From Oopsacas minuta (lineage: Eukaryota > Porifera > Hexactinellida > Lyssacinosida > Leucopsacidae), in contig JAKMXF010000299.1 of NCBI GenBank assembly GCA_024704765.1, forward strand, positions 940,556-1,004,555: a DNA stretch of 64,000 bases, in the 5' to 3' direction. A program made the translations under genes and the position numbers. Positions 1-12,700 of this stretch are shown here, in pieces; within the stretch, counting starts at the first letter, position 1, and the number at the start of each line of letters is the position of its first letter. Below the pieces are notes generated by a model that saw nothing but the letters and a program-made list of their open reading frames with translations, made no database searches and was not told the DNA's origin.

Positions 1-543
1 TACCATCCGCCTGACTTACAATATCCTTATAATACATTTTGATGTGATGACTCTTGCCATTATGGACTAATCTTGAATGTGCCCATATATTGCCATTTTT
101 GAGATTCCGCAATAATTTATGGGTAGCACCTCAAAATATTACAAGGATATGAGAAGTTGGGTGTATAATTTTAATGGCTATCCTGATTTGACCATTATTT
201 CCTTGTTTATCAAGTTATACGAGGATTTTCACAAAATACGTACGATCCATGGTCTGTGCCATAACTCAGAAACGTTGGAACTTTATCTTATCATTATTTT
301 ATATTTTGTACAGATAAGGTTTTAGATCATTGTTATTTCATAATTTTGAACATAAATGAATAATTCGCGTTCTACGTGGTTTCAAAAATTGAGCATTTTT
401 TATACACACTTACCAATTACGCTAATAGATGACATCATTCTGGTCTCAAAATTTTCATAAATATGGCTTTTTTGGATTCTTACATATCAGGAATACATTT
501 ACTTCAGTTAATTTGTATCATTTCATATTATTCACGATTAATG
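1..543. other. AT-rich DNA, no gene seen
   Basis: I see no coding sequence here. The short open frames lack any recognisable motif and are typical of random AT-rich DNA. The last nine bases (535-543, CGATTAATG) are a candidate target-site duplication of the Mutator-like element that follows; a near-identical CGATTGATG lies at 2644-2652. Confidence 0.6.
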
Positions 544-2643
544 GGGCCCCTGCATTAGTTCGAATTTGGAAAGTTGTTATAGATCGAATTTGGACAGTTG
601 CTGTTCGACTGTAATTTCAGACAGTTGGCGTTAGTTCGACAGTACTTTCAGACAGTTGGCGTTAGTTCGGCAGTAATTTTATAGTTTTCATTGGAATTAC
701 TCGTAGCTGTGAATTATATACTATTATTATTCCATTGAAAATTTGTAGGTATTCTTAAGGTTACGGATATCATTTCGCATACCTTGAGGTATTAGCCAGC
801 TACAATCTTTCGTCGATTAGTATAAATAATACATAATAATATAATTATCAGACAACTCCATGGAATACAAATTCGCAGATTATCGACGCCAGAATGGAAG
901 GATTTTCAAACTCCAGATGGTCAGAAATATTACAAGTCTAAAGTTAGAGAAAATAATGTTTATCTAAGATGTGTTCTTTACAGAAATGGATGTAATGCTA
1001 TTGCGAGGTTAAATCTAGTCTCAAATATAATTACTCCTGCTATAAACCATAATCATGGCATCATAGAATATCAGTATGACGTCTATGAATTAGAATCAAA
1101 ATGTAAGAATCGTGCACGGAACTCACAGGATAACCTTAGAAAAATTTTCGATGACGTAAATCGTGAAGATGCTGCAGCGTTTCATGTGTCGTTTACTGAA
1201 TGCGAATCCTCAATGTATCGTTCGAGGAGAGAATTGCAACCAAAGATTCCAACATCTCCTGCAGAAATTTCTGATATGTTGCCAAATTTAACATATGGAG
1301 CGTTTTATAGATGTACTGTCTCTATCAATGACCACACGCCTATCATATTTTTCTCACAGAATATCCGAACATTTTACCTCAAATAACCAACATCTAGTTT
1401 GATGGAACATTTTATACCGTTCCAGTCTTTTTACCAGCTTTGGACTATATTTCTGACTGTTGATCGACATGCTTTACCGGGCATACACTGTCTATGACTG
1501 GTAAGAATGAAGAACTATACAAAGCAATACTAATTCACATACGTCAACTTCAACCCACTACATCCATGTCCGATTGGGAAGCTGCTCCTCGTAAGGCTCT
1601 GAAAGAACTCTTTCCTAATATAAACTGTTTGAATGCTGGTTTCATTTTACGCAGCGAATATAGTATAAAACTCAGGAACTGGGACTTAAAGAGAGTTTTA
1701 AAGATAATATAGAAGTTGTAAGATATATACGTCAATTAATTAGCATTCCATTCCTTCCAGCTAGTCTCGTCCATCCAACCTACACACTACTTCAATTTCC
1801 TGCGACTATCATACCTACAGAAGCAATGAAATTGGAGAAACTAAACTTACTTCAAAAAGAGATGGATAACCCATGTGTCAACCCAGAAGAATTATCAATT
1901 TTTGACTCAAAATTTAGACAAATAATGGAGCTGAATTTTACCACGCAAGGCTTAAGGATAGAATTAGGGCTAATCACCCCAGAATATGGAGTTTTATGAC
2001 CCATATTAATGAAATAACAATGGATTTAGATAACGAATTTGGGATGCTGTCCCTGGGTAAGGATATAACAAGACCGAGAAATAAGACAAACATTCTGACT
2101 GATGAACGCCGTAGTCGTTGTAAACAAAAATTTCAATCCGGATGCTATATCCCGTGGGAATATATAAACGCAGTAAATCAAGCCATTGGAAATATTCGTG
2201 ATCCACAAGGGGAATTGGAATTCTCTGACTGTTCAGAAGATTCAGAAACAGATCATATTGATGATGATAATAACAACCACCAAAAATGTGTTGTTTGTCT
2301 CACTCACGAACATCCACTTGAATCTTTCTACCTCGCAAGCATGCCCAGTGCTGTATGGAATGTTGCAAACAAATCGAAGAACTTGGATAATCGTGTCCCG
2401 TCTGTGTGTCTCCAAAAGAAAGGAGGTTTGAAATATTTACCCATTAGCTTCACTATTGATACATTCATAAAATATTTGACTATTTGTTTAGGACTCATTA
2501 AATTCTTTCCAAATAAACATAGATTCTACCTTTTGGTGTAAACAACGAAGGTCGGCCAAAATCTTTCTCCAGCTAACGCCAACTGTCTGAAATTACTGTC
2601 AAGCTAACGCCAACTGTCCAAATTCGAACTAATGCAGCGCTCT
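544..2643 (+). mobile_element. Mutator-like DNA transposon (MULE) with inverted ends
   Basis: The two ends carry matching inverted repeats. The left end (about 549-680) and the reverse complement of the right end (about 2560-2636) share TGCATTAGTTCGAATTTGGA followed by two or three tandem copies of an ACAGTTGGCGTTAG unit spaced by a run containing TTTCAGAC. Candidate 9-bp target duplications differing at one base flank it (CGATTAATG at 535-543, CGATTGATG at 2644-2652). A 9-bp duplication and long ends with internal subrepeats are typical of MULEs. The interior holds a decayed MULE transposase on the plus strand. The exact outer boundaries are inferred from the duplications and could be off by a few bases. 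Confidence 0.8.
868..2545 (+). pseudogene. MULE transposase, FLYWCH finger at N-terminus, RING remnant at C-terminus, decayed
   Basis: Reading in order with frame changes: 890-1385 encodes EWKDFQTPDGQKYYKS, then YLRCVLYRNGCNAIAR and an HNHG, which is the C-x-C-H-x-H layout of a FLYWCH DNA-binding finger. Next comes FDGTFYTVPVF (about 1400), the first catalytic Asp region of MULE transposases, then MSDWEAA (about 1567) for the second Asp, and NNGAEFYHARLKDRIR (about 1922-1970) for the third acidic residue. The tail at about 2283-2420 reads CVVCL, then in other frames KHAQCCMECCKQIEEL and SCPVC, which is the C-x2-C, H-x2-C, C-x2-C spacing of a RING finger. Several frameshifts and a stop in the first D region make it non-functional. 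The family call is firm; the RING reading is moderate. Confidence 0.75.
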
Positions 2644-2652
2644 CGATTGATG

Positions 2653-5535
2653 AATTTCAAATCAAAATTTATTCACTTCCTTTTATCCCTGGTTGTTAAA
2701 AATAGTGATCAGGCCTTACATTTTGTAGGCTATGATAGGTCCAACAGATTTTCGATTTTTTACTCCCTTAGATTTACAAATAGTCCGATAAGACAAATTT
2801 CCAGAAGTGAAAAGGCAAAACCCCCTATTATTTTATATGTGAATTCCGAATATTTTACTTTTGCACAGAATTGGTTCTAAAAGCCAGATTGGACTCAAAA
2901 CCTGACGCCAAAATAATTCATTTTCAACTGTACTTATACAGTTGCTGATGCGGAAATCTATTCCCTAGTCCATAATTCACAGGTTGATTTGGATCATAAT
3001 GGCCACCTGTGTATAACGTTCACCTGAAGATAGTAATTCTCATTATACTGACCACTGTATAGCTGTCACCTGTTCATACCGTCCAGCGGACATCATTTTT
3101 GGTCCATTACTTGCACTAAACATTTCTATAGTGGCCACTTTATTTAACTATCACCTTCTTATTAAGTCCCCGTTGTCTTGGCTGTCAATAATTAATCGCA
3201 TCCACTGTACTGTGATATTTAACATCAGTCATTTTTAAACACCTCTATATTACGGCATTGAACATTGTTATACTTTGGTATAATCATTTCTTATTATCTA
3301 GAAAAACCCTGGTATATATTTGATATCCAACATTTCGTTTATTTATTTTCTCAATTGTTTACATAATTGTGCTATATAGCTATTATCATTGTTTAAACTA
3401 TTTATCAAATTATAAATCATTATTGCCCTTTTAATATATAATTGGATCTATTCGGACACATAAATTGCCTCAAAACTGTATCTGAAACAGTTACCGGAAG
3501 TGAAATCTTAACTATGGTATAGCATTCGGGAGATTTCGGGAACCTAAATTTCTCCTTTTTACATTATGGATTTGCGTGTCTTTTCAGAATGTGGCAAGTT
3601 TCTTTTACTTACCATGTGTTTCCTTGAAATTATTGACACTTATCTGTCAGTGAATACCATAATTCGCCAAATATTTTCAAGTTTTCCAATTGCTGAGTGA
3701 ATATATTTTAAGAGATTTTTTGTTAACATTTATGTATTAGATTTCTGAACTTATTCTCTACCTCAATCAATTTTGTACAAATTGAAATAAGAACAACATT
3801 TATAGCCACTAGGAAAACTCTGAATCCATGACGAAATTTCAAAATTACCATGTCTGAACTCCATGACTATATAATTTATTGATTTGAACTTTAAATAATC
3901 AATGGTATGTGACAATGACTAACGATTCACAAATTTTGAAGAATTTTGGAGGATGTTGGTTAAATGACTGTTTGAGTTGACCTGGAATTCGCCTAATAGT
4001 ATTTTTTCTTTTGTTTACTTTATTTACATATTATCATTTTGTTTAGCTAAAATTGAAGCCTTATCTCAGTTCTACCTTGGGGAATCCAGGTTAAACAATC
4101 TAGAGAAAATTTTAACCAATAAATATTTGGAAATAAACGGATATATACACGGTGATTGGAGAATTTTGTTGAAAACCTCTATGAGGAGGATGGAGTTGTT
4201 CAGCTTGCTGTACTATATTGTAGATTAAATTGTCCATTAATTGCTTTTTGTATATTCAGAGTTTCAAGCACTAAGTTTCTGCAATCAATTTCGAAATCTC
4301 GAGAGAGTGTATAGAGTGTATAGATTTCACATGCATTTATATTCGCATTTCAGCAATTCGTTTCATACCAATAACCGCCTAATAGCTAGTAACTTTCTAT
4401 TGACAGTAACTTATAATTCGTCTATTAGTAGGAAACTCTTACAAATGTTCGTGGGGACTTGTAAGGTAATATCTGTTTTCTTCATGTTTCTTTTTGTCTT
4501 CCTCTTAATCTATGTTATTGAATTGCTGTTTTTGTCAGTTTTTCCGTTGTCAAGGAAGCGATTTTGGAATTTTGTATACATTTCAAATTCCTTTTTCTGA
4601 GATGTCGCATATTTATTTTAACGTATATACCAAGGGAGTAAACAGTATTCACTCTAACTTGACTAATTATATCGAATATGATGAATCTGTTTTCACGCTT
4701 TTGAATTAGTCTTATTTAAACTCTGTTTTTGTTTTTATTTGTATATAGCAAACAAATTACCCGGATCTTAAAATACTGCCAGAGACTTGCTCTCAACGAC
4801 TACAATGATGTAAATAAATAGACTGAAACCAAATTTCACATTTTCAACTTTCTCATATCTAAATTTATTGTTGTTTGTATATATATTGTAAGCAACTTTC
4901 TAAATAGTTCCCGGAACTTTGTTTCAATTGTTATTGTAGGCACTAGAATAACCTTTGAAACAAAATAGGATCTGGGTTAATGGAGAACACTGACTCCAAA
5001 TATGATTTGTAGCAATTTGTTGTTGTTTAAAAGTGAAGAAATTTCTAAATAGTCTTAGAAACTTAGTTTCGACGTTAATAAAGGGGCAATCGCGTACCCT
5101 GATTCCACATTTGAATGTACTCACGTCTAAATAATTGTTCTTATGAAAATATCGAAGCACGAAGTGCATAGTTACCTGCGAAAGTGTCCGAAAGCCACGC
5201 ACCGTGAGCAAGCTAAACTGATTTTGACATTTTAAGGAGAATCTATATAAAACGACACTTCATTTTATTCAATTCCCACACCCTGCAGTATTCTGTTAAT
5301 GGATAAAGCTGGGATTAAATCTCTGTTTGTTTTTCCATAGACATATAACATGAAACCAGGAAAATAACAGTTTTCCCTATAACGGGCTAATTGGGACTTT
5401 TTTGTTGATTTTACCGGAAATTTGCTGAAAATTTTATTTTCAATGTGTTCGAATTTTATTAGGAATTTACTGTTGATATTTGTCACTTAAACGGTGCTCA
5501 TTGATAAAGTGAAATACCCACAACTGGTAACAATA
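2653..5535. other. AT-rich DNA, no gene seen
   Basis: No exon, RNA gene or transposon protein could be supported. The open frames in it (for example 3977-4228, 4241-4600, and 4924-5211 on the minus strand) are rich in Phe, Leu, Tyr and Ser, carry no motif I recognise and look like chance frames. Confidence 0.5.
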
Positions 5536-5537
5536 CC

Positions 5538-5795
5538 AGCGTTTGCCGAGCGGTCTTTGCGTTCACGCATCTGAGACAGCCTAGTGCCTCAGGTTAGCTT
5601 AATTATTAAACAGCTAAATTTCTTGATGGTTTGGGTCGCTACGCGCCCGGGTATTTACTTGACACTGTGGGGTACCTGTGATTCAAATTTCAAACTTTCA
5701 TCATGTCTATTGGCTGAGCAGTGGTCAACATTGTAATTTTTCGTGCGTCCAAAAAGGTGACAATTCCGTTATCATTTCGTCATATATGTGGATTT
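5538..5795 (+). repeat. tRNA-derived SINE-like repeat, copy 1
   Basis: The head at 5541-5560 contains TTTGCCGAGCGGTC, close to the A box of leucine or serine tRNA genes, and about 85 bases on GGTTTGGGTCGCTACGC resembles a decayed B box. The body (AACAGCTAAATTT, then ATTGGCTGAGCAGTGGTCAA and AAAAAGGTG) recurs in the opposite orientation at 7140-7300, which shows it is a dispersed repeat. A tRNA-like head with an unrelated body is the usual SINE layout. The 3-prime end is not defined. Confidence 0.55.
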
Positions 5796-6039
5796 TCGTT
5801 CAAGACTCGAACTTGCTAAATTATCTTACATCTTTGCATTTTATGAGTTAGATAACTTGTATTAGCCACATCTACTTAAAATATTGTATCTCATTAGTAC
5901 TTTTTTTAATTGGGAATACATTTCCCCTATATTTTTAAAAAATTTTGGTGCATATTTATTGTTGCATCATCTTGACACGAACACTTTTTTATAATCACAT
6001 ATTTCTGTAGTTATATTCTGATTTAATAGCATTTATTAT

Positions 6040-6990
6040 TCCCAAGTCTCAGACTGAGGAAGGGAAGCACGCAATTATACTTCTGAAGGCGAAGAAACAC
6101 TCTGTTAAGGAAATATCTAGAATTGTAGGGGTCTCTTTATCAACGGTTTACAGCCTAAAATCCCGATTAAGTGATGTTTGCCAATTGAACGAAGAAAAGG
6201 GAGCGGGAGACCAGGGAAAATACTCCAATTAATAACGAACAGTATCGCACAATAAATCAAGAGAACCCTACATTTCTCTTAGAGCTATGGCAGATAAGTT
6301 TCCAGTTACTACCTCAAAGAATACGGTTGCACGTGCTTTAACGAGGTTAAAGTATACTAAGCCATACCCTAGCCCCATTCCTCTACTATCTGAGAAAAAT
6401 CCTATATGACGACTTGAATGGGCAGAGAAAAATCTTAGTAACGACTGGCAACATGCTTTATTCGCCGATGAGGCTTCGATTTGGATCGCATGTGGACCAA
6501 GGAAGGTACTGAGTGGCTGAGAACAACAGTGAAACATCACCAAAAAATCAACATTTGGGCAGCTTTTTCGTCTGTAGGAACGTTTCTATTATGTATTTCC
6601 AAGAAATACCCACAGTAGCTCTCTTTGTGAATATATTAGGGGGGGCAATTGATAACACAAGCAACTGTTTTTCAAGGGTCTGAGTGGTTTTTGTGCAGGA
6701 TAACGATCCAAAACACACAGCCAAACTAACCAAGGCATAAATTGACAAAAAATATGAAACAAAACAGAGTAGACTGGCCAGGTCAAAGTCCAGAGGTAAC
6801 CCTATTGAATCTTGTTCGCCTGAATTAAGTTAGAACTAATCAAACGCAAACGTAAGAATATTCGAGACCTCAAATTACAATTTTGAAAATTTGGGTGGGG
6901 ATAGATGCAGATTTTCTTCGACATTATTGGGCTTCAATGCCAAAGGCTGTCAGCTGTTTCTGGAAAGTAACGGTTATAAGATAAAATACT
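6040..6990 (+). pseudogene. Tc1-type transposase relic
   Basis: The start encodes TEEGKHAIILLKAKKHSV then KEISRIVGVSLSTVYSLKSR, the first helix-turn-helix of Tc1 transposases. Further on come EWAEKNLSNDWQHALFADEA (about 6415-6475), the first catalytic Asp region, and VQDNDPKHTAKLTKA (about 6695-6740), the second Asp region. The end (about 6930-6990), spread over two frames, reads SMPKAVS and ESNGYKIKY, which resembles the Tc1 C-terminus. Many frameshifts and stops separate these pieces, so this is an old dead copy. I did not find its terminal inverted repeats. It sits between the two oppositely oriented SINE-like copies. Confidence 0.75.
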
Positions 6991-7139
6991 GAAAACCTAC
7001 TAAATTACTTTATATATTTCGGAAAACATTGGAGTGATCTTTAAATTAATATAATTTGAAATGATTTATCTATTCCAGTTTTTAATGGGACATATTGCAT
7101 ATGTTTGTATGTCAGTTATTGGAGAAACTGGAAGACCCC

Positions 7140-7300
7140 AGGGCTGATCTTTCACTCCTATGACCTATCGACGTCATGGCCACCTTTTTGTCTTTCGAAA
7201 AATCACACTCTTAACTACTGCTCAGCCAATCTACATTATTGAAGTTTGAATTTAGCTGTTCGATTCTTAAGTAACTTGTGCAGCTAAGCTGTCTCGCTGA
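7140..7300 (-). repeat. tRNA-derived SINE-like repeat, copy 2 (truncated)
   Basis: Read on the minus strand this matches the body of the repeat at 5538-5795: GAGACAGCTTAG, AACAGCTAAATT, ATTGGCTGAGCAGTAGTTAA and AAAAAGGTGGC occur in the same order. Its tRNA-like head is missing; the copy stops exactly where the hAT element at 7301 begins. This suggests that the hAT inserted into the SINE and that the far part was later lost. Confidence 0.55.
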
Positions 7301-9716
7301 AAGGGTTGGGGTCAATTACATTTGTTCAATTACACTGTGTGGATATTTACTTTTAATAATGAATGCAGTAAACAAGATAGGGCATAGATTAAGACAATCT
7401 TAATAACTAACCAAATTATGAGACGGATATTATACTAATCTACTATTTAAGAAGGGTGATGCTATTTCCAACTCAAATTGAATTCTTAATGGTAACTAGA
7501 GTTGCACCTTATGAACATTAGTTCTTCAAACCGATTATCTGATATCCGACATCTCTCCGGTTTGAAAACCTTTCCGGCTATCGAATACAACCTTCAACAG
7601 GGGCTGAAGAAGTGGGGGTTGCAAGATACCACAAGGCAACTTTAGTAAGCTGAGGAAATTCTTCCTGGTGTTGCTGCCAATAGATTAGTGGCTCAGCATC
7701 CTATGATATCGTTGGTTGAGAGAGAGAGATCTCCACCTGGGTTTGTGACGGTTCCTTTGAATTCGATATTGGAGTACTTTGAGATACCATAAAGTTGAAT
7801 AGTTTGCATCTTTTCCTTGCAGGTGATGATGTTGTCTCCAATTCATCCATTTCATCCATTTCATTTGGTCCATATTGTAATGAGACTTTTCAATAAGGAG
7901 ATTAATATAACGAGTAACTTCATCAGGTCTACACCAGTCTAATTTCCACCTTGGATCAAGGATTGGTACAATTTGAAATCTTTCATTTTGTTCTTATCAT
8001 GCAAAACGGGTATTAACTGATGATATTAAAGTTGCAACAAATTGTGATTTGTATTTGGAAGAAAGAGTGGTAGTATAAGACTAGCTGTGACGAAGTCCTG
8101 ACCTTGGCACTGATCTGTTGCTATCTCAAAGGGAGTGAGTATTTCTGTGATTTCTTTGAGGATCTTCATTTCGTACTTACTAAGTTTGCCATAGAAATCT
8201 AACATTTTCATTTTCGCAGGATCCGCTTGAAGAATAGACTTTAGCTTCTTATTAATATAATTCCACCTTGTATCATTCTTTGCTTGTAAATTATATCATT
8301 TTCAAATAACTCTGTATCCAAGGTTGAATGGCGGATGTGGCTAACCAGGTTGGACGCTTTATTAATAGTATTCGATATTGATCTTATCTCCTTCAGTCTA
8401 TCCTTAACTACTAGTTGAAGAGTATGTGCAAAGCAGGGGCGTGTTTAGGGCGGTAATCCAAAATATTGAAACCAGGAAGGAATTCCATTTCATTGTCCTC
8501 CTCATCACTGTCATTATCACTTACGTTATCTTCTTCAAATCCAGAAAGAGTTGCAACGCTTTAATCATATTTACAGCATCGTCAGTGATTATTGTAGTAA
8601 TCTTTCTCTCAATATTGAAACTACAAGTGACTTGTTGGTAGTTTAGAAGTATGTTTTCAGCAGTGTGAGGACCCTTAAAGCGACGACAGGCTAACATGAC
8701 ACTCTTGAGTTTGAAATCTTCAATAAAATGTCCTGTTATGCCAACATAACTTCTCATATCTCTACTCGACCAGAGGTCTAATGTCAAACAGATAGCATCA
8801 ACTGCGTTGAGACACGTAAGATTGTTGGCATGCAATTGAGTTGTTCTCTCAGGTAGGAGCCTGGTAAGATGTTTGCGGCTAGGTAAGATGTAGGCTGGTT
8901 GAGCTTTATGTAATAGTGTACGGAAATTCGGATCATCAACTCTGGAAAGTGATTGTAATGAGCAAGCATTAAAGTTTACAGCACTTTTTGTAAGATCTAT
9001 TCGCCCAGGGTCTTTAAAACTCCAAGTGTCTGATGTAACAGAAATAAATTTCATAATACTCTGATCGGAAGGTGAACCAGGCTCGGGATTTATGTCAACT
9101 TCTGGATGATGCCTCTAGTGATTAGAATAAGAGTAATTTGACCTTTCAATGGTGAAAATGTAACTACTTATTTTGAAACTTACCTTCATGTGAGTATGGA
9201 AGTTGGAGGTTGTATAGAAGCCAGATACCAATTTGTTACAGTGTTTACATTTCAATTTAAATGTGCGCTAGTGTGATTTTCAAGAGGATCAAAGTGATTA
9301 AATATAGGAAGAGACATTGTAAATGAAATTTTGATGTGAATACTACGTTGCAAGTTGTTATAACAAATGAAGGTTCTAATTTATATTATATTTTGACAAT
9401 GACTAGTATATTTGGCTTCTTTGTTAAATGAAAATGTTAATCGTTTCATTTGTTTTTTCACAAGTTCCATGCATTTTTTAGTATTCATGCTGTAGTGGTA
9501 TTTATAGGAACTTTGTGTTTCCGGACACACAGAATTTTATAATTTACTGGAACATTTCACACCCATGAAAAACCAAAAATGTAATTGAAATATAATTGAA
9601 CTATTACACCAAATTGGAAATCAATTACGATTAATTACGATTATAAGACTCCTGAAATTTGCAATTACAATTAAATTACTATTACACTATTATAATTGTA
9701 ATTGACCCCAACCCTG
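7301..9716 (-). mobile_element. hAT DNA transposon, about 2.4 kb
   Basis: The ends are inverted repeats: AGGGTTGGGGTCAATTAC at 7302 and, on the other strand from 9716, CAGGGTTGGGGTCAATTAC. Both continue into short AATTAC-rich subterminal repeats. CAGGG starts are common in hAT elements. The interior carries a decayed hAT transposase on the minus strand. The expected 8-bp target duplication is not visible (CTCGCTGA left, CCCACAAC right), so one flank may have been rearranged. Confidence 0.82.
7486..9317 (-). pseudogene. hAT transposase with BED finger, split by a 69-bp intron, decayed
   Basis: Start chosen at the ATG at 9317 (MSLPIFNHFDPLENH). After one frameshift a BED zinc finger follows: KCKHCNKLVSGFYTTSNF, then HTHMK. 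An intron (9183 down to 9115, GTAAGT to CTAG) interrupts it, and the next exon continues RHHPEV, completing the His pair. The core 9054-8521 reads LTLDLWSSRDMRSYVGITGH, LACRRFKGPHTAENI and TDDAVNMIKAL, all hAT transposase landmarks. After a frameshift come CFAHTLQLVVKDRLKEI (about 8430-8380) and LTPFEIATDQCQGQDFVTAS (about 8140-8090). The C-terminal dimerisation domain is at about 7680-7490 (FPQLTKVALWYLA, SAPVE, then KPERCRISDNRFEELMFIRC). At least three frameshifts make it non-coding. Confidence 0.82.
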
Positions 9717-12700
9717 CCCACAACTGAGCTTCAGATGTATTCAAGAAATAATAGCTATTCTAATCAGACTTTCACTATCAATACAATCACTGACATCACT
9801 TTTCAAATTGTTATACACTGTTAAATCAGAGTCAGATGATGCCCACACAATAGGAAGCCTATCGTCTCGTAACTCGAATTCAAGTGTCGATAAATCTAAG
9901 TTATGTAATCAGAATGCATTATAATGCATACTGGCTTCGCCTCATATACCTACAATTATACGTATATGAGGCGAATTACTGAAGTTTTCATTTAGTATTA
10001 TATTCGAATACACTCAATGTAAATATCTTGATCATATACATCTACAATAAAATTCTCCCAAATACAGATGTTTCTTTAAGATATCTGGAAACAATTGAAG
10101 AATTTTGGGATCCAGAGTGCAAGATCTAGTAAAAGAGCTCTGAATGATCATTAAGTTCAAGCGAGCTTTTAGTCAAAATCATCTAGTTCATTCTCAACTC
10201 ACAAGATCGTTTTAAACACTTGATGTTAATTTCAAAAATTCATGTGAATTACTTCTCGTGATAGTTCAACCTAATTATTTGAATTAGCAAATATATTGAC
10301 TCTATCATGAATCAGCACAATTAGCCAACTCAAATCCGAAAATAATGTATATTTATATCAAAATCATTTGAATCCATCCTGAACCTACTACAGAAAAACA
10401 CTTGCATTAGAAACATGTATTTTCCTCGTCTTAACATGATAGTCGCACGGACTATACTTTGTTAATGCCTAGAGTCCTAAGTTCAAAAGAATAAAGGTTC
10501 AAAATTCTAAAATTCAACCATTATGGACATACTCTACATTTTAGAAGTTTAGGCTTACAATATGACCTTATTCTTGCAAATCAGTTGAGAACTATTGAGT
10601 TATTGTAGGTATATAGTTGCTCAATGGTTCTCAAACGACTTAATAATTTGCATCATGTTTAATGGTAGAGGGCCCATGGACCCCATAATATTGACCAAAT
10701 GGATCCACTGTTGAAAGAATGATTAAAACCATATCAGTAGCTAGTTACAAATCATTATATTTATTGGAATGCAGCACCGAAATTTCGTGGGCCTACTAAG
10801 TGTTTATATAGAAATATATTACAGTTGTGGAATTGTCGCACCTATACCGAACCCTCGTGCTGCCCTGGTTCCGTGTATTACCCAGACTAAACTTGATGCT
10901 CCCATCAATGGATAATTTTGGATACACTTTGGAATCTGGCAATCATAGACATCTTATTGTCTTCAGTATTTGATATTAGGCTTACTTTCATAGTTTGAAA
11001 TTCGAGACACCACGTCAATTTCTGGTGGACTGTGTGGAATAGTAAACTTGGCATTCGGTAAAATAGATGGTACTGCACCTTCGTTCAACTTTCAAGACTT
11101 GCTAGGGGCTTTTCATCAGTCTTCGCTGATACGCTATGTGCGAACTGAAATTTTCACTGTGATGCCTGGAATCTCCGGTATATAGTCCGATGCTATGAGT
11201 GTCTGATTTCATCTAGCTTGTATGGCATCATTAATATCGGCTATTGTTCCTCATTGTTATCTGGTCAGGACAGGTATATGTGTATGATATGTGTACGAGA
11301 GGACACTCGAAAGGTTATTACTTTCGTATACTTCTGAAATTGACACTTTATATATTGTTATTTCTTTGTATCAGAATACTCATTATTACAATATAGCATT
11401 TGTGTTTATCCATGTAATATTTATCATCACAATTAATTTTCTATGGTTATGATTTTGATTTGCAATAAATTTGAGAAGCTCCCCATCTAGTTAGTATTTT
11501 TATCTTAATAAAGCAACCATTCTTTGGGCATAGAAATTATTATCCGAAACACGCAAGGGATATCTTCAAGCCAGTAGAATGGCTAAAAGGCGTAACTATA
11601 AGTGAAATCTTGTAAAAACTCAAGTTTTTATATGCGGGCTGCAATTAGCTTTACCCCAATGTAGAGTAAAATCCATCATTCCCTGGTTGTGTTTCGGTTA
11701 TTTTGGCTCTTTAGGTAGCCAAAAGTAGGAATCCGAATTAATAGGAACTGGGCTTCAACTTCTATTAAGATTATTTATATGAACCTCTAACATCGATAAA
11801 ATGTTGAGCACCGCTGTTTCCTGACAGGTTAAAACTTCAATTGCTTTTTTGGAACCATTACCTTTGGTTGCATCCACTACTTGGATTATTATGTATTTCA
11901 TTGCGAAAACGGAGTATTTCAGTTTGTTCTTATGCTAGTAACTCAGAAAGAATCATTGATAATTGAGTGATACATATGTCAAAATGATCGCAAAAGTTTA
12001 TTACAGACTTCAAGAATCAGACAACAAAGATTTCAGGATAGTTATGGGACAAGGCCTACAGAGAAAGAAATTCTTAATTATTGTGTTGGTAAATGTTGTA
12101 AAAAGAATTTTGATTTTGGCTCAATCCAAGTATGTATTACACCAGGATTCATTATCACTTCTCTATTAATGTCTGTACTTTTGGGATATTGAGTGGAAAT
12201 TTGTATCTTCAATGCCTGCCTGACCTTAAAAATGGTGTGATAAATGCTAAGTTGTTACGTCTTTAACGAAAACGTATTAAGTATACTCGCAGTTTATAAT
12301 ACATCATATATTTTATATCTACAATTTTAGATGGTAAATTTTTCCTGAATTGCTATTGATATTTTGCATCAAAGCAGTACTAGGGGGTAGCTACCATTGA
12401 GGCCGAGGAGGCAGTTGCCTCCTCGCTTTTTCGGGCGTTGCTTCATCTCCTTTTGTAATCGCCATTATACTGATGCAAATATCCATCCTTGCCTCCTTGC
12501 TCTTGGGCTCTAATTACGCCCCAGCAGTAGCTCTCGAATTGTTAATGAGAAATCTCTCAACATAGTTGACCAAATTATATAATACTTCATAATTATGTGA
12601 TATTCAGGTCTGACTATGTTTCGTCTACTATTTCGGAGTTATCCCAGACTTCTTTTACGTTAACGCGTTTTATACAACTTGGGATAAATGGTTCATTCAT

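Noticed and set aside
8432-8455. CAGGGGCGTG stretch that looks like a hAT terminal repeat inside the hAT at 7301-9716
   Set aside because: On the minus strand the transposase reading continues through it (into CFAHTLQLVVKD), so it is coding sequence of the element and not a second insertion.
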